64,000 nucleotides of DNA from DATIXJ01 sp035518715 (GTDB lineage: Bacteria > Bacteroidota > Ignavibacteria > UBA10030 > SZUA-254), in NCBI GenBank assembly GCA_035518715.1, contig DATIXJ010000031.1, positions 27,600 through 91,599 of the forward strand. The letters run 5' to 3'. This document shows, one piece after another, positions 33,658-42,808 of the stretch; positions within the stretch are counted from its first letter, which is position 1; every line of letters begins with the position of its first letter. Under the pieces are notes generated by a model. That model saw only the letters and a program-made list of their open reading frames with translations, did no database searches and had not been told where the DNA came from. Both the position numbers and the translations under genes were made by a program.

Positions 33658-35396
33658 CGCTGAACGGTCTCTTTCAAATCGTTGTCTATCTCGGTGCGCT
33701 CGTGCTCCTTGCGAAGCCGCTGGGTTCCTATATGGCGAGCGTGTACCAGCGCGAAAAAACATTTCTGGATCCAATCCTCAATCCGGTCGAGAAATTCATC
33801 TACCGTGTTACCGGAATTAATGCTGATGAAGAGATGGATTGGAAGGATAATGTCGTTGCGATGCTTCTGTTCAATCTCGTCGGACTCCTGTTCGTCTATC
33901 TTCTCCAGAGAGTTCAGCAGTTTCTTCCTCTTAATCCGCAGGGTTTTGGCGCAGTAAGCCCTGACTCATCGTTCAACAGCGCGGTCAGTTTTACCACGAA
34001 TACCAACTGGCAGGGATATTCCGGCGAAACAACGATGAGCTATCTGACACAGATGCTCGGCTTTACGGTGCAGAATTTTCTTTCCGCAGCGACGGGAATG
34101 GCTGTTCTCGCATTGTTCATCCGTGGTATTGCCCGCCACTCGGCGAAAACACTCGGAAATTTCTGGGTCGATATGACCCGCAGCACGCTATACATTTTGC
34201 TTCCGTTGTCCGTCGTCGTTGCGCTGGTGTGTGTAGAACAAGGAGTCGTTCAGAATTTCTCGTCCTACGTTTCTGTTCCACTCGTTCAGCAAACTACGGA
34301 TACGAGCGGGGCAAAAGTTACGGCACAAGTTATTGCGACAGGACCAGTTGCATCACAGCTCGCCATTAAGCATCTGGGGACAAACGGTGGAGGATTCTTC
34401 AATGCGAACGCGGCCCATCCGTACGAAAACCCGACGCCGCTGACGGATTTTCTCCTTACGCTTTCCGAAACGGTCATCGGCATCGCGCTCTGTTACACAT
34501 TCGGAAGAATGGTGAAGGATACTCGCCAGGGATGGGCATTACTTGCCGCGATGATGATCATTCTCGTGGTGGGAATCGGTGTTGCTTACCACGCCGAATC
34601 CGGGGGTAACCCGAAGATTGCCGCACTTGGCGTGGATCAGCGGACCACTGCAACCAATCCGGGCGGAAATATGGAAGGCAAGGAAGTGCGATTCGGTATT
34701 GCAAGATCCGCTTTGTTTGCAACCATTACGACGGCCACATCCTGCGGAGCCGTAAACTCCATGCATGACTCGTACACGCCGCTCGGCGGAATGGTTCCGC
34801 TCATCATGATGCATCTTGGCGAGGTCGTTCTCGGCGGGGTGGGTTCAGGATTGTACGGGATGCTTGTCTTTGTCATTGTGGCGGTCTTTGTTGCGGGATT
34901 GCTTGTCGGCCGCACGCCGGAATACCTTGGCCATAAGATCGAGACCTACGAAATGAAGATGGCATCTCTTCTTATCCTCATTATGCCGATTGCTGTTCTT
35001 GCCTTTACCGCGTTAGCGGTTGTGACGACTGATGGAAAAGCGGGGATCGCGAATCCGGGGCCGCACGGGTTCAGCGAAATCCTTTATGCATTTACGTCGC
35101 AGGCGAATAATAATGGAAGCGCATTCGCTGGCATTAGCGCGAATACTCCGTTCTACAATATCACCGGCGGACTTGCAATGCTCATCGGACGGTACTGGCT
35201 TGCGGTTCCAACCCTTGCGCTTGCGGGTTCTCTGGTACGCAAGAAACTTGTTCCGGTAAGCGAAGGCACGCTCCCAACCCATGTGCCACTTTTCATCTTC
35301 TGGCTGATTGCAGTAATCCTCATTGTCGGAGCGTTGAATTTCATACCAGCTCTTGCACTGGGTCCGATTGTCGAGCATTTCATGATGGTGCAATAA
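33654..35396 (+). CDS. kdpA: Potassium-transporting ATPase subunit A
   Basis: KdpA is the potassium-selective channel-like subunit of KdpFABC in the inner membrane. It has 580 residues and about ten transmembrane helices. Selectivity-loop regions are recognisable in SFTTNTNWQGYSGE, HLGTNGGGFFNANAAHPYEN, ITTATSCGAVNSMHD and FTSQANNNGSAFAG, which correspond to the four pore-loop repeats. The length matches the family. The start overlaps kdpF, and kdpB begins two bases after the stop. Confidence 0.95.
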   Translation: MTLNGLFQIVVYLGALVLLAKPLGSYMASVYQREKTFLDPILNPVEKFIYRVTGINADEEMDWKDNVVAMLLFNLVGLLFVYLLQRVQQFLPLNPQGFGAVSPDSSFNSAVSFTTNTNWQGYSGETTMSYLTQMLGFTVQNFLSAATGMAVLALFIRGIARHSAKTLGNFWVDMTRSTLYILLPLSVVVALVCVEQGVVQNFSSYVSVPLVQQTTDTSGAKVTAQVIATGPVASQLAIKHLGTNGGGFFNANAAHPYENPTPLTDFLLTLSETVIGIALCYTFGRMVKDTRQGWALLAAMMIILVVGIGVAYHAESGGNPKIAALGVDQRTTATNPGGNMEGKEVRFGIARSALFATITTATSCGAVNSMHDSYTPLGGMVPLIMMHLGEVVLGGVGSGLYGMLVFVIVAVFVAGLLVGRTPEYLGHKIETYEMKMASLLILIMPIAVLAFTALAVVTTDGKAGIANPGPHGFSEILYAFTSQANNNGSAFAGISANTPFYNITGGLAMLIGRYWLAVPTLALAGSLVRKKLVPVSEGTLPTHVPLFIFWLIAVILIVGALNFIPALALGPIVEHFMMVQ

Positions 35397-35397
35397 T

Positions 35398-37530
35398 ATG
35401 TTTATGGGAACAAAACAGGAAAACGTAAGAACCACTCAATCATCCGGGCACCTCAAGAAGCCGGTGAGTTTTTCGGGCGAAATGTACCGCCGGGCTCTTT
35501 TCGATTCCATCACAAAGCTCGATCCGAGATCGATGGTACGCAATCCCGTGATGTTTGTCGTCGAGGTGGGAAGTGTCCTGACGACAGCTCTGTGGATACA
35601 GGCACTTCTGGGTTCTGGTGAGGCTCCTGCATGGTACATCGGAGGAGTTTCGCTCTGGCTCTGGTTTACCGTCATTTTTGCGAACTTTTCGGAAGCCCTC
35701 GCAGAAGGGAGAGGCAAAGCGCAGGCTGAAGCTCTCCGTCGCGCACGCCAGGATACCAAAGCCAAACGGCTGCGTGAGCCGCAGCGCGGAGCTCCGGTCG
35801 AGATCCTCTCTTCATCATCGCTCAGGAACGGAGATACCTATCTTGTCGAAGCGGGGGATATTCTCGCGGCTGATGGCGAGGTGATTGAAGGAATTGCCTC
35901 GGTGGATGAAAGTGCTATCACCGGTGAAAGTGCCCCGGTCATCCGTGAATCGGGCGGGGACAGAAGTGCGGTAACGGGCGGGACGCGTATTCTCTCCGAC
36001 TGGCTGATCATCCGCGTGACGGCTGAGCCGGGCGGCGGATTTCTTGACAGGATGATCAAACTTATTGAGGGTGCAAAGAGACAGAAGACTCCCAATGAAA
36101 TTGCACTGAATATCCTGCTCGCCGCATTCACCATTATTTTTCTGGTCGTGTGCATTACGCTCCTGCCATTCTCGCTGTTCAGCGTTGCTACAGCCGGTCA
36201 CGGAAATCCGATTACCGTAACGGTTCTCGTCGCACTTCTCGTTTGTCTGATTCCTACGACAATTGGCGGACTTCTTTCTGCGATTGGTATTGCGGGAATG
36301 GACAGGATGATCCGTCATAATGTCATCGCCACTTCGGGGAGAGCTATTGAAGCTGCTGGGGATGTTGATGTTCTTCTCCTCGACAAGACCGGAACCATCA
36401 CACTCGGCAACCGTATGGCAACCGAATTCACTCCGGCTCCGGGAATCTCCAGGGAACGCCTTGCCGATGCAGCACAACTCGCCTCGCTTGCGGATGAAAC
36501 ACCCGAAGGGAGATCGATTGTTGTCCTTGCCAAGGAAAAATACGGTTTGCGGGGAAGAGAAATCCATGAAATTGCCGCGCAGTTTGTCCCGTTCAGCGCG
36601 CAGACGCGGATGAGCGGCGTCGATATTCAGCCCGACGGAAAGAACGGCAGGCGCATCATCCGAAAAGGAGCTGCGGACGCGATCAAATTTTTCATTGAAC
36701 AGCAGCACTCGGTTTATCCCACGGCCGTTCAGCAGACGGTTCAGGAAATCAGCCGAGTCGGGGCAACACCGCTTGTTGTTGTGGAAAACGGCGAGGTTCT
36801 CGGCGTCATCCACTTGAAAGATATTGTGAAAGGCGGAATCAAGGAGAGGTTTGCACACCTGCGTGCCATGGGAATCAAGACCGTCATGATCACCGGCGAT
36901 AACCCGCTTACGGCGACTGCCATTGCCGCAGAGGCAGGAGTCGATGATTTTCTCGCGGAAGCGAAGCCGGAGGACAAACTGAAGCTCATTCGTGATTATC
37001 AGAAGGGCGGCCGCCTCGTCGCAATGACCGGTGACGGCACCAACGACGCCCCCGCTCTCGCTCAGGCAGACGTTGCGGTTGCCATGAATACGGGAACCCA
37101 GTCGGCCCGTGAAGCCGCGAACATGATCGATCTCGACAGCAATCCGACGAAGCTCATGGAGATCGTGGAGATCGGCAAGCAGCTTCTGATGACCCGCGGT
37201 ACGCTGACGACGTTCAGCATCGCGAACGACGTCGCAAAGTACTTTGCCATTATTCCTGCTGCATTTGCAACAACCTATCCGGCTTTGAACGCGCTCAACA
37301 TCATGCATCTCGCCACACCCGAAAGTGCAATCCTCTCGGCCGTCATTTTCAACGCCCTGATCATTGTTGCACTGATCCCGCTCGCCCTGAAAGGCGTGCA
37401 ATATCGTCCCGTAAGTGCGCTGCACCTGTTGAGAAAACACCTCCTGATCTACGGTGTAGGAGGAATCATTGCACCGTTCGTCGGTATTAAACTGGTCGAC
37501 CTGCTGCTGGTTGCACTCCGGTTGGTGTAG
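35398..37530 (+). CDS. kdpB: Potassium-transporting P-type ATPase subunit B
   Basis: KdpB is the P-type ATPase subunit that powers potassium uptake. It has 710 residues with the phosphorylation site Asp329 in LLLDKTGTITLGNR, the actuator motif ESAITGESAPV, the hinge TGDGTNDAPALAQADVAV and KEKYGLRGREIHEI in the nucleotide-binding domain. Transmembrane helices and the C-terminal helix bundle are present. The TGES Ser-to-Glu region (ITGES) is intact, so the pump should be functional. The ATG at 35398 lies two bases after kdpA; a second in-frame ATG follows two codons later. A 143-base gap follows before the porin gene. Confidence 0.95.
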   Translation: MFMGTKQENVRTTQSSGHLKKPVSFSGEMYRRALFDSITKLDPRSMVRNPVMFVVEVGSVLTTALWIQALLGSGEAPAWYIGGVSLWLWFTVIFANFSEALAEGRGKAQAEALRRARQDTKAKRLREPQRGAPVEILSSSSLRNGDTYLVEAGDILAADGEVIEGIASVDESAITGESAPVIRESGGDRSAVTGGTRILSDWLIIRVTAEPGGGFLDRMIKLIEGAKRQKTPNEIALNILLAAFTIIFLVVCITLLPFSLFSVATAGHGNPITVTVLVALLVCLIPTTIGGLLSAIGIAGMDRMIRHNVIATSGRAIEAAGDVDVLLLDKTGTITLGNRMATEFTPAPGISRERLADAAQLASLADETPEGRSIVVLAKEKYGLRGREIHEIAAQFVPFSAQTRMSGVDIQPDGKNGRRIIRKGAADAIKFFIEQQHSVYPTAVQQTVQEISRVGATPLVVVENGEVLGVIHLKDIVKGGIKERFAHLRAMGIKTVMITGDNPLTATAIAAEAGVDDFLAEAKPEDKLKLIRDYQKGGRLVAMTGDGTNDAPALAQADVAVAMNTGTQSAREAANMIDLDSNPTKLMEIVEIGKQLLMTRGTLTTFSIANDVAKYFAIIPAAFATTYPALNALNIMHLATPESAILSAVIFNALIIVALIPLALKGVQYRPVSALHLLRKHLLIYGVGGIIAPFVGIKLVDLLLVALRLV

Positions 37531-37673
37531 CAGAGAATTTTCGGAGACCACTTCATGCAGTATCGTCATACACAGTGTGGCAAGATCATTATCGCATCAA
37601 TTCCAAGAGCAATTGTTATACTCTGCCCCCCCGGGGAAAATCTCATAATACTATCATCATCCTTTAAAGGAAC

Positions 37674-39008
37674 ATGTACCGTTTACTGATCATCCTCTTC
37701 GTTCTCGCAACGTCATTCAGTCTTGCACAACAGGATTCGGCGAAGATCGCATCTCCCGATTCGAACGCCAGAGCACCGTTTGCGTGGGGAGACTTCACGT
37801 GGCTTCAGGGAAACAGCCGTCTGCACCAACAGGTACTGGATTCCAAATACTTCACCGGCGATATGACAATGGATATGAACTACAACCTGAGCTTCAATCA
37901 TCCCATTGATCATACGAATTCCGGTTCTACTGCCACATTTCGTTCTGACGAGTTCAATGTGTCGTATATCGAGGTCGGGGGAGATTTTCACGATCCCGAA
38001 AGCGGTGCACGAGCCAGGCTGATGCTGCAGTTTGGAACCCGCGCGACCGGTGTTCCCAGGAACGATGCAACACCCTTGCGTGGTCAGTTTGACCTCTACA
38101 CAGCGCTTCGCTATGTGACGGAAGGGTATGTCGGAATGCATTACAACACGATGCATGGCGTGAATGTGGATGTGGGGATTTTCAAATCCTATGTCGGCCT
38201 CTTATCGTATAACAATTTCGAAAACTGGAACTATCAGCCATCCTTCACGTCAGATAACACTCCCTGGTTCTTCACTGGTATAAGAATTCAGACGTTTCCA
38301 ACAGATCGGCTGAAACTGGAATACTGGGTTATTAACGGCTGGCAAACCTATGGCATGTTCAATAATTTGCCCGGTGTCGGATTTCAGACCATCTACCGTC
38401 CGCAGGAATCAGTGTCGATTCTCGCCAGTGCCTATGGAGGATGGGATACGCCGAATACGCCCGGGCGATTTCGGTTTCACAGCGACAACAGTCTCCTGAT
38501 CCGTTATCGGAACAATGCAGACGGCCTGATTCCGAAAGCTGCTTTTTCCCTTACCGGTGACATCGGGTTCGAGAATGGTGCCGGGGTCGTCCCGTTCGGC
38601 GGCGATTCGGCAACTCCGGCTCAGAATTTCCTCAGCTGGATGTTCTACAATCGCCTGTGGCTCGGTCAGGCACAACAATTTGCCTGGACGTTCGGAGGAG
38701 GTATGCTTCATAATCCCGGCAGATACCTCGCACTCCTTCCGACCGGGGCAGGAGTGCTTACCCAAAATCCGGGTGACCAGTTCGATGCCTGGGATTTTTC
38801 CACAGGTTTCCAGTACATGCCGAATGAGCATGTCACCTGGGGACTTGAATTTGTTACCCGACATGCGAATGTTCCATATTTTTCTGGACCGGGTGGACTT
38901 ACGTCACCGAATGGATGGAATCCGCCGATCGGGGACCCGACAGGTTTCGTTGCTGATCTTGTGAAGGATGAGAACCGGATCATCGGTTCAATGATCGTGC
39001 GCTTTTAG
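37674..39008 (+). CDS. Kdp-associated outer-membrane beta-barrel porin
   Basis: This 444-residue exported protein has a signal peptide (MYRLLIILFVLATSFSLAQ) and alternating hydrophobic/polar beta-strand segments throughout, ending in an aromatic-terminated strand (NRIIGSMIVRF) typical of outer-membrane barrels. It resembles the putative beta-barrel porin-2 (OmpL-like) proteins often found next to kdp genes in Bacteroidota. The segment HDPESGARARLMLQFG is typical. It is inserted between kdpB and kdpD, which suggests that it supplies potassium or another cation across the outer membrane. The CCTTTAAAGGAAC just before the ATG gives a possible ribosome binding site. Confidence 0.8.
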   Translation: MYRLLIILFVLATSFSLAQQDSAKIASPDSNARAPFAWGDFTWLQGNSRLHQQVLDSKYFTGDMTMDMNYNLSFNHPIDHTNSGSTATFRSDEFNVSYIEVGGDFHDPESGARARLMLQFGTRATGVPRNDATPLRGQFDLYTALRYVTEGYVGMHYNTMHGVNVDVGIFKSYVGLLSYNNFENWNYQPSFTSDNTPWFFTGIRIQTFPTDRLKLEYWVINGWQTYGMFNNLPGVGFQTIYRPQESVSILASAYGGWDTPNTPGRFRFHSDNSLLIRYRNNADGLIPKAAFSLTGDIGFENGAGVVPFGGDSATPAQNFLSWMFYNRLWLGQAQQFAWTFGGGMLHNPGRYLALLPTGAGVLTQNPGDQFDAWDFSTGFQYMPNEHVTWGLEFVTRHANVPYFSGPGGLTSPNGWNPPIGDPTGFVADLVKDENRIIGSMIVRF

Positions 39009-39064
39009 ATAGAGAGCCGGCGTGCGGCGGGCTTGCCGACGAGGTGAGTGTATTTAACTTTGCC

Positions 39065-39310
39065 ATGGAACGTGATCGTGATCGGAAAAAGGACGACAAC
39101 AAGAAGGAGAGCAGGCCGTCAGGCCCTCGGCTCATGACCGTTCTGCGCGCACGAGACGTTGGATCGTATCTCGATCCTCTTGGACTTAATGAGGTTAAGA
39201 ACTCGAAGCTTGCACAATATGGTCAACGGGTCGCAATCGGTCTCCTTGCCTTGATGGGTCTCGCAGAGATATCTTTCCTTGTGGCGTTGCTCATCCGATT
39301 GCTGCTGTAA
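39065..39310 (+). CDS. Small membrane protein of unknown function between porin and kdpD
   Basis: This protein of 81 residues is highly charged at the N terminus (MERDRDRKKDDNKKESRPSG) and has a C-terminal hydrophobic helix (VAIGLLALMGLAEISFLVAL). I do not recognise a family. An in-frame GTG at 39044 gives seven more residues; the ATG at 39065 is preferred. It lies between the porin and kdpD in the same orientation, so it may be a Kdp accessory protein or simply a spacer gene. The 133-base gap after it holds a promoter-like TATATTTT at 39433-39440 just before kdpD. Confidence 0.55.
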   Translation: MERDRDRKKDDNKKESRPSGPRLMTVLRARDVGSYLDPLGLNEVKNSKLAQYGQRVAIGLLALMGLAEISFLVALLIRLLL

Positions 39311-39443
39311 CCGCGACCTTTTGCATTCCCGCAGGAAATCCACATCGTTTCCTCAAAACACACACGAATCGCGTATCTGTTTCCGGATGGGCCTTTGAGC
39401 CCAAGCCACGGGATTTTCTAACTGCCGTTTCGTATATTTTGCC

Positions 39444-42152
39444 ATGCCAAGAGAAACCAACGGCCGGATGGATCCCGAGAGTCTTCTCCGCTCGCTGAAA
39501 CGCAGCGAGGAGAAGGAAGGAAAAGGACATCTGAAGATCTTCTTCGGGATGTGTGCAGGTGTCGGAAAAACCTATGAAATGCTCCAGGCAGCACAGGAAG
39601 CGAAGAAGAAGGCTACCGATGTCGTCGTAGGTTACGTTGAAACCCACGGTCGGAAAGACACGGAGAAGATTCTCGAAGGACTTCCGATCGTACCCCGGAA
39701 GAAGATCGACTACAAAGGCGCCGGCATGGAAGAGATGGACCTCGATGCCATCCTGGCGCACAAGCCCGCTCTCGTGATTGTCGATGAACTGGCGCACACC
39801 AATGCCCCCGGAAGCCGCCATACCAAGCGCTACCTTGACGTCCTTGAACTTCTCGATAATGGGATCGATGTCTACTCTGCGCTCAACGTCCAACACCTTG
39901 AAAGCCGCGCTGATACCGTTGCCCAGATAACCGGCAGCATCATCCGTGAAACCGTGCCCGATTCTGTTTTTGAACAGGCCGATGAAGTAGAGGTTATCGA
40001 TCTGCCTCCCGACGAGCTCCTGAGGCGTCTTGCGGAGGGAAAAGTTTATACTCCGGAACGATCGCAGCGTGCCATCGAAAACTTTTTCCGGAAGGGAAAT
40101 CTCACAGCTCTCCGGGAAATGTGCCTGAGGATTGCGACCGAACGGGTCGAGCATCAGCTGCGCGACTACATGCAGGTCGAGCGCATTTCGGGGCCCTGGA
40201 AATCGGGACAGCGGCTGATCATGGGGATCAGTCCAAGCCCGACATCCGTTCGTCTGATCCGATGGGTCCGCCGGATGGCATTCACCATGCAGGCAAGCTG
40301 GGTTGCGGTATATGTTGAACGATCCGTCCAGCTTAGCACGCAGGAAAAGGAACAGCTGGCAAAGAACATCGCGCTCGCGCGTGAACTCGGCGCAGAAATT
40401 ATTACGACAGCAGACGAGAATGTGGCAGACGCGCTGCTCCGAGTTGCCCGCGAACAAAATGTCACCCAGGTAATCGTCGGTAAGTCGGAGGTTCCCTCCA
40501 GGTTCCAGCAATCCATTCTCAACCGACTGATCGATCTGAGCGGTGATCTCGATGTCTATATCGTGGGCGGCGACGAAAAAGACTGGCAACCCCGGCAACG
40601 CTGGCGCCTTCCCGTAATACAATCCGGAGCTCTGCAGTACGCCATCGCGATCGGTCTTGTTGCCCTGGTTGCAGCAAGTTGTTTCCCATTCAGCGCGGTC
40701 ATCGGATACCAGACCGTTTCGCTTCTCCTGCTGCTCCTTATTGCACTTCTGCCGCTCCGTTTTGGCGTGGGTCCAATTATTGCCGCCGCGGTCCTGAGTG
40801 CGTTGGTCTGGGACTATTTCTTTATTCCTCCCTTCTTTACCTTTGCGATTCATGAAGTTCGGGATGTGCTGATGGTCATCATCTATTTCGCAATTGCAAT
40901 TGTCGCAGGAGTACTGACGGTCAGGGTGCGAAACCGTGAACGTGCCGTACGGCTCCGGGAGGAACGCACTTCCGCCCTCTACGCGCTTACCAACGATCTC
41001 TCGGTGGCGAATACACAGGAAGAGGTTGTCGCTGCCTGCGTGAAAAACATCAGAAAGTATTTTGGGGCGGAGGTGGCAATATTTCTCAGTACGCTCGAGG
41101 GGGATTTTGTAAACATGCCGCATCCGAAAAGCACATTCTCACCCGGCGAGAAGGAGCTGAGCGTTCCCGCATGGGTACACTGGAACGAACGGAAGGCGGG
41201 TAAATTCACCAATACACTACCGTTTGCCGAGGCAACGTACTTCCCGCTGGTTGGGCCGCGCTACCCGATGGGTGTTATCGGGATCAGGAATCCCTCGGGT
41301 CAGCGGTTCACGATCGATCAGGAAACGCTCCTCGAGAATTTTATCAGTCAGATTACGCTTGCGCTCGACCGGGAGTTTCTCAACGAAATGGCAAAGCAGT
41401 CGATTGCTCTCGCGGAATCCGAGCGCCTCTACACGACGCTCTTCAATTCCATATCGCACGAGATGCGCACCCCGATCACTGCGCTCATGAGTGCAACGGA
41501 AGGGCTTCTCAATGATCAGGTCGGCGGCAGGCCGGAGATCCGCCGTGAGCTGGCACATGAGGTGGAAGAAGCAGCGGAACGCCTTGACCAGATAGTCCAG
41601 AACCTTCTGGCGATGACACGTCTGGAATCGGGACTCATTAAACCGAAACTCGACTGGTGCGATCTCCGGGATATCATCAATTCCTCGATCCGCAAACTCC
41701 GCGGGGATCTTCAGGGCAGACCGATCAATGTTCATGTGGCCGACGCTGTTCCTCTTCTGAAACTGGACTTTGGCCTGATGGAACAGGTTCTGCTGAACCT
41801 GCTCCAGAATGCCGTCATGTACACTCCCCGGAACACGCCGATCACGATCTCCGCGCAGGCAACGGCGGACGAATGTACGCTCACCGTCGCGGATACAGGG
41901 CCCGGCTTTCCGCCGGAAGCGATCGGCAAAGTGTTCGAGAAATTCTTCCGCGTGCCCGGATCGAAAGCAGGCGGGCTTGGCCTCGGGCTGTCGATTGCGC
42001 TGGGATTCATCCACGCGCATAACGGTTCACTCACCGTCGAAAATCTTTCCACCGGCGGGGCACTCCTCACAATTCGATTGCCGATCAGCGAACGCCCCCA
42101 TTCTCCGGAAATGAATGCCAATGAGTACAGCACCGATCATCCTGGTCATTGA
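39444..42152 (+). CDS. kdpD: Osmosensitive potassium channel histidine kinase KdpD
   Basis: KdpD senses potassium limitation and phosphorylates KdpE. It has 902 residues. The N-terminal KdpD domain (about 20-230) has the Walker A-like CAGVGKTYEMLQAAQ and LVIVDELAHTNAPGSRH. A universal-stress-protein domain follows at about 250-370 (LIMGISPSPTSVRLIRWV). Four transmembrane helices lie at about 395-490 and a GAF-like domain at about 510-650. The HisKA phospho-acceptor is His672 in FNSISHEMRTPITAL, and the HATPase has the N box LLNLLQNAVMYTP and the G boxes VADTGPGFPP and GLGLGLSIALGF. All domains are intact. It overlaps kdpE by 38 bases. Confidence 0.94.
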   Translation: MPRETNGRMDPESLLRSLKRSEEKEGKGHLKIFFGMCAGVGKTYEMLQAAQEAKKKATDVVVGYVETHGRKDTEKILEGLPIVPRKKIDYKGAGMEEMDLDAILAHKPALVIVDELAHTNAPGSRHTKRYLDVLELLDNGIDVYSALNVQHLESRADTVAQITGSIIRETVPDSVFEQADEVEVIDLPPDELLRRLAEGKVYTPERSQRAIENFFRKGNLTALREMCLRIATERVEHQLRDYMQVERISGPWKSGQRLIMGISPSPTSVRLIRWVRRMAFTMQASWVAVYVERSVQLSTQEKEQLAKNIALARELGAEIITTADENVADALLRVAREQNVTQVIVGKSEVPSRFQQSILNRLIDLSGDLDVYIVGGDEKDWQPRQRWRLPVIQSGALQYAIAIGLVALVAASCFPFSAVIGYQTVSLLLLLLIALLPLRFGVGPIIAAAVLSALVWDYFFIPPFFTFAIHEVRDVLMVIIYFAIAIVAGVLTVRVRNRERAVRLREERTSALYALTNDLSVANTQEEVVAACVKNIRKYFGAEVAIFLSTLEGDFVNMPHPKSTFSPGEKELSVPAWVHWNERKAGKFTNTLPFAEATYFPLVGPRYPMGVIGIRNPSGQRFTIDQETLLENFISQITLALDREFLNEMAKQSIALAESERLYTTLFNSISHEMRTPITALMSATEGLLNDQVGGRPEIRRELAHEVEEAAERLDQIVQNLLAMTRLESGLIKPKLDWCDLRDIINSSIRKLRGDLQGRPINVHVADAVPLLKLDFGLMEQVLLNLLQNAVMYTPRNTPITISAQATADECTLTVADTGPGFPPEAIGKVFEKFFRVPGSKAGGLGLGLSIALGFIHAHNGSLTVENLSTGGALLTIRLPISERPHSPEMNANEYSTDHPGH

Positions 42153-42807
42153 CGACGAAGTTCAGATCCGGCGGCTTCTGGATCTCACGCTATCATCGAA
42201 CGGCTTTAAAGTCCTGCTGGCGGATTCCGGTACGGAGGGATTGCGGAGCGCGTCGACAGACCGCCCCGAGCTCATCATCCTGGATCTCGGATTGCCGGAT
42301 ATCGACGGGTTGCAGGTCTTGCGGAAGCTCCGGGAATGGAGCAAAATCCCGGTGCTGATCCTGTCGATTCGCGATGCGGAAAAGGACATCATATCCTGTC
42401 TTGATGCTGGAGCAGACGATTATCTCATCAAACCGTTCCGGACTGGTGAGTTACTTGCTCGTGTGAGAACCGCTCTTCGTCATCAGCCGAGCATTTCGGG
42501 AAATTCCACGCTGTCGGTCGGTCCACTGCATATCGATCTCGATGCACGCGTGGTAAAAAGGGAGGATGCCATCGTAAAACTGACATCAATCGAATATTCA
42601 CTCCTTGCACTCTTTGTGCGGAATGCGGGAAAAGTCCTGACGCATAGATTTATTCTTGAACAGGTCTGGGGGCCCACCTTTGCCGAAGAAACCCAGTACA
42701 CAAGGGTCTATGTCGGACAACTGAGAAAGAAGCTCGAGGAGGATCCTGCCAATCCCAAATTCTTTCTGACAGAATCGGGAATCGGCTACCGTCTCGCGGT
42801 GGAATAA
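42115..42807 (+). CDS. kdpE: KdpE response regulator
   Basis: This 230-residue OmpR/PhoB-type response regulator is expected to activate kdp transcription. The receiver domain has the acidic pair in LVIDDEVQIRRLL, the phosphorylation site Asp57 in LIILDLGLPDIDG, the switch Ser in LILSIRD, and the Lys in LIKPFRTGEL. The C-terminal winged helix contains LTSIEYSLLALFVRNAG and TRVYVGQLRKKLEEDP. The ATG at 42115 or the in-frame ATG at 42121 could start it; both overlap the end of kdpD, indicating translational coupling. It converges with the TonB-type gene, with one base between the two stops. Confidence 0.94.
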   Translation: MPMSTAPIILVIDDEVQIRRLLDLTLSSNGFKVLLADSGTEGLRSASTDRPELIILDLGLPDIDGLQVLRKLREWSKIPVLILSIRDAEKDIISCLDAGADDYLIKPFRTGELLARVRTALRHQPSISGNSTLSVGPLHIDLDARVVKREDAIVKLTSIEYSLLALFVRNAGKVLTHRFILEQVWGPTFAEETQYTRVYVGQLRKKLEEDPANPKFFLTESGIGYRLAVE

Positions 42808-42808
42808 C

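Noticed and set aside
35815..37569. Long open frame on the minus strand opposite kdpB (about 584 codons)
   Set aside because: It lies wholly antisense to a perfectly conserved kdpB, its translation is rich in Arg/His/Asn with no motif, and it arises from codon bias of the real gene.
39291..41123. Long open frame on the minus strand opposite kdpD (about 610 codons)
   Set aside because: It is antisense to the conserved KdpD domains and has no recognisable domains of its own.
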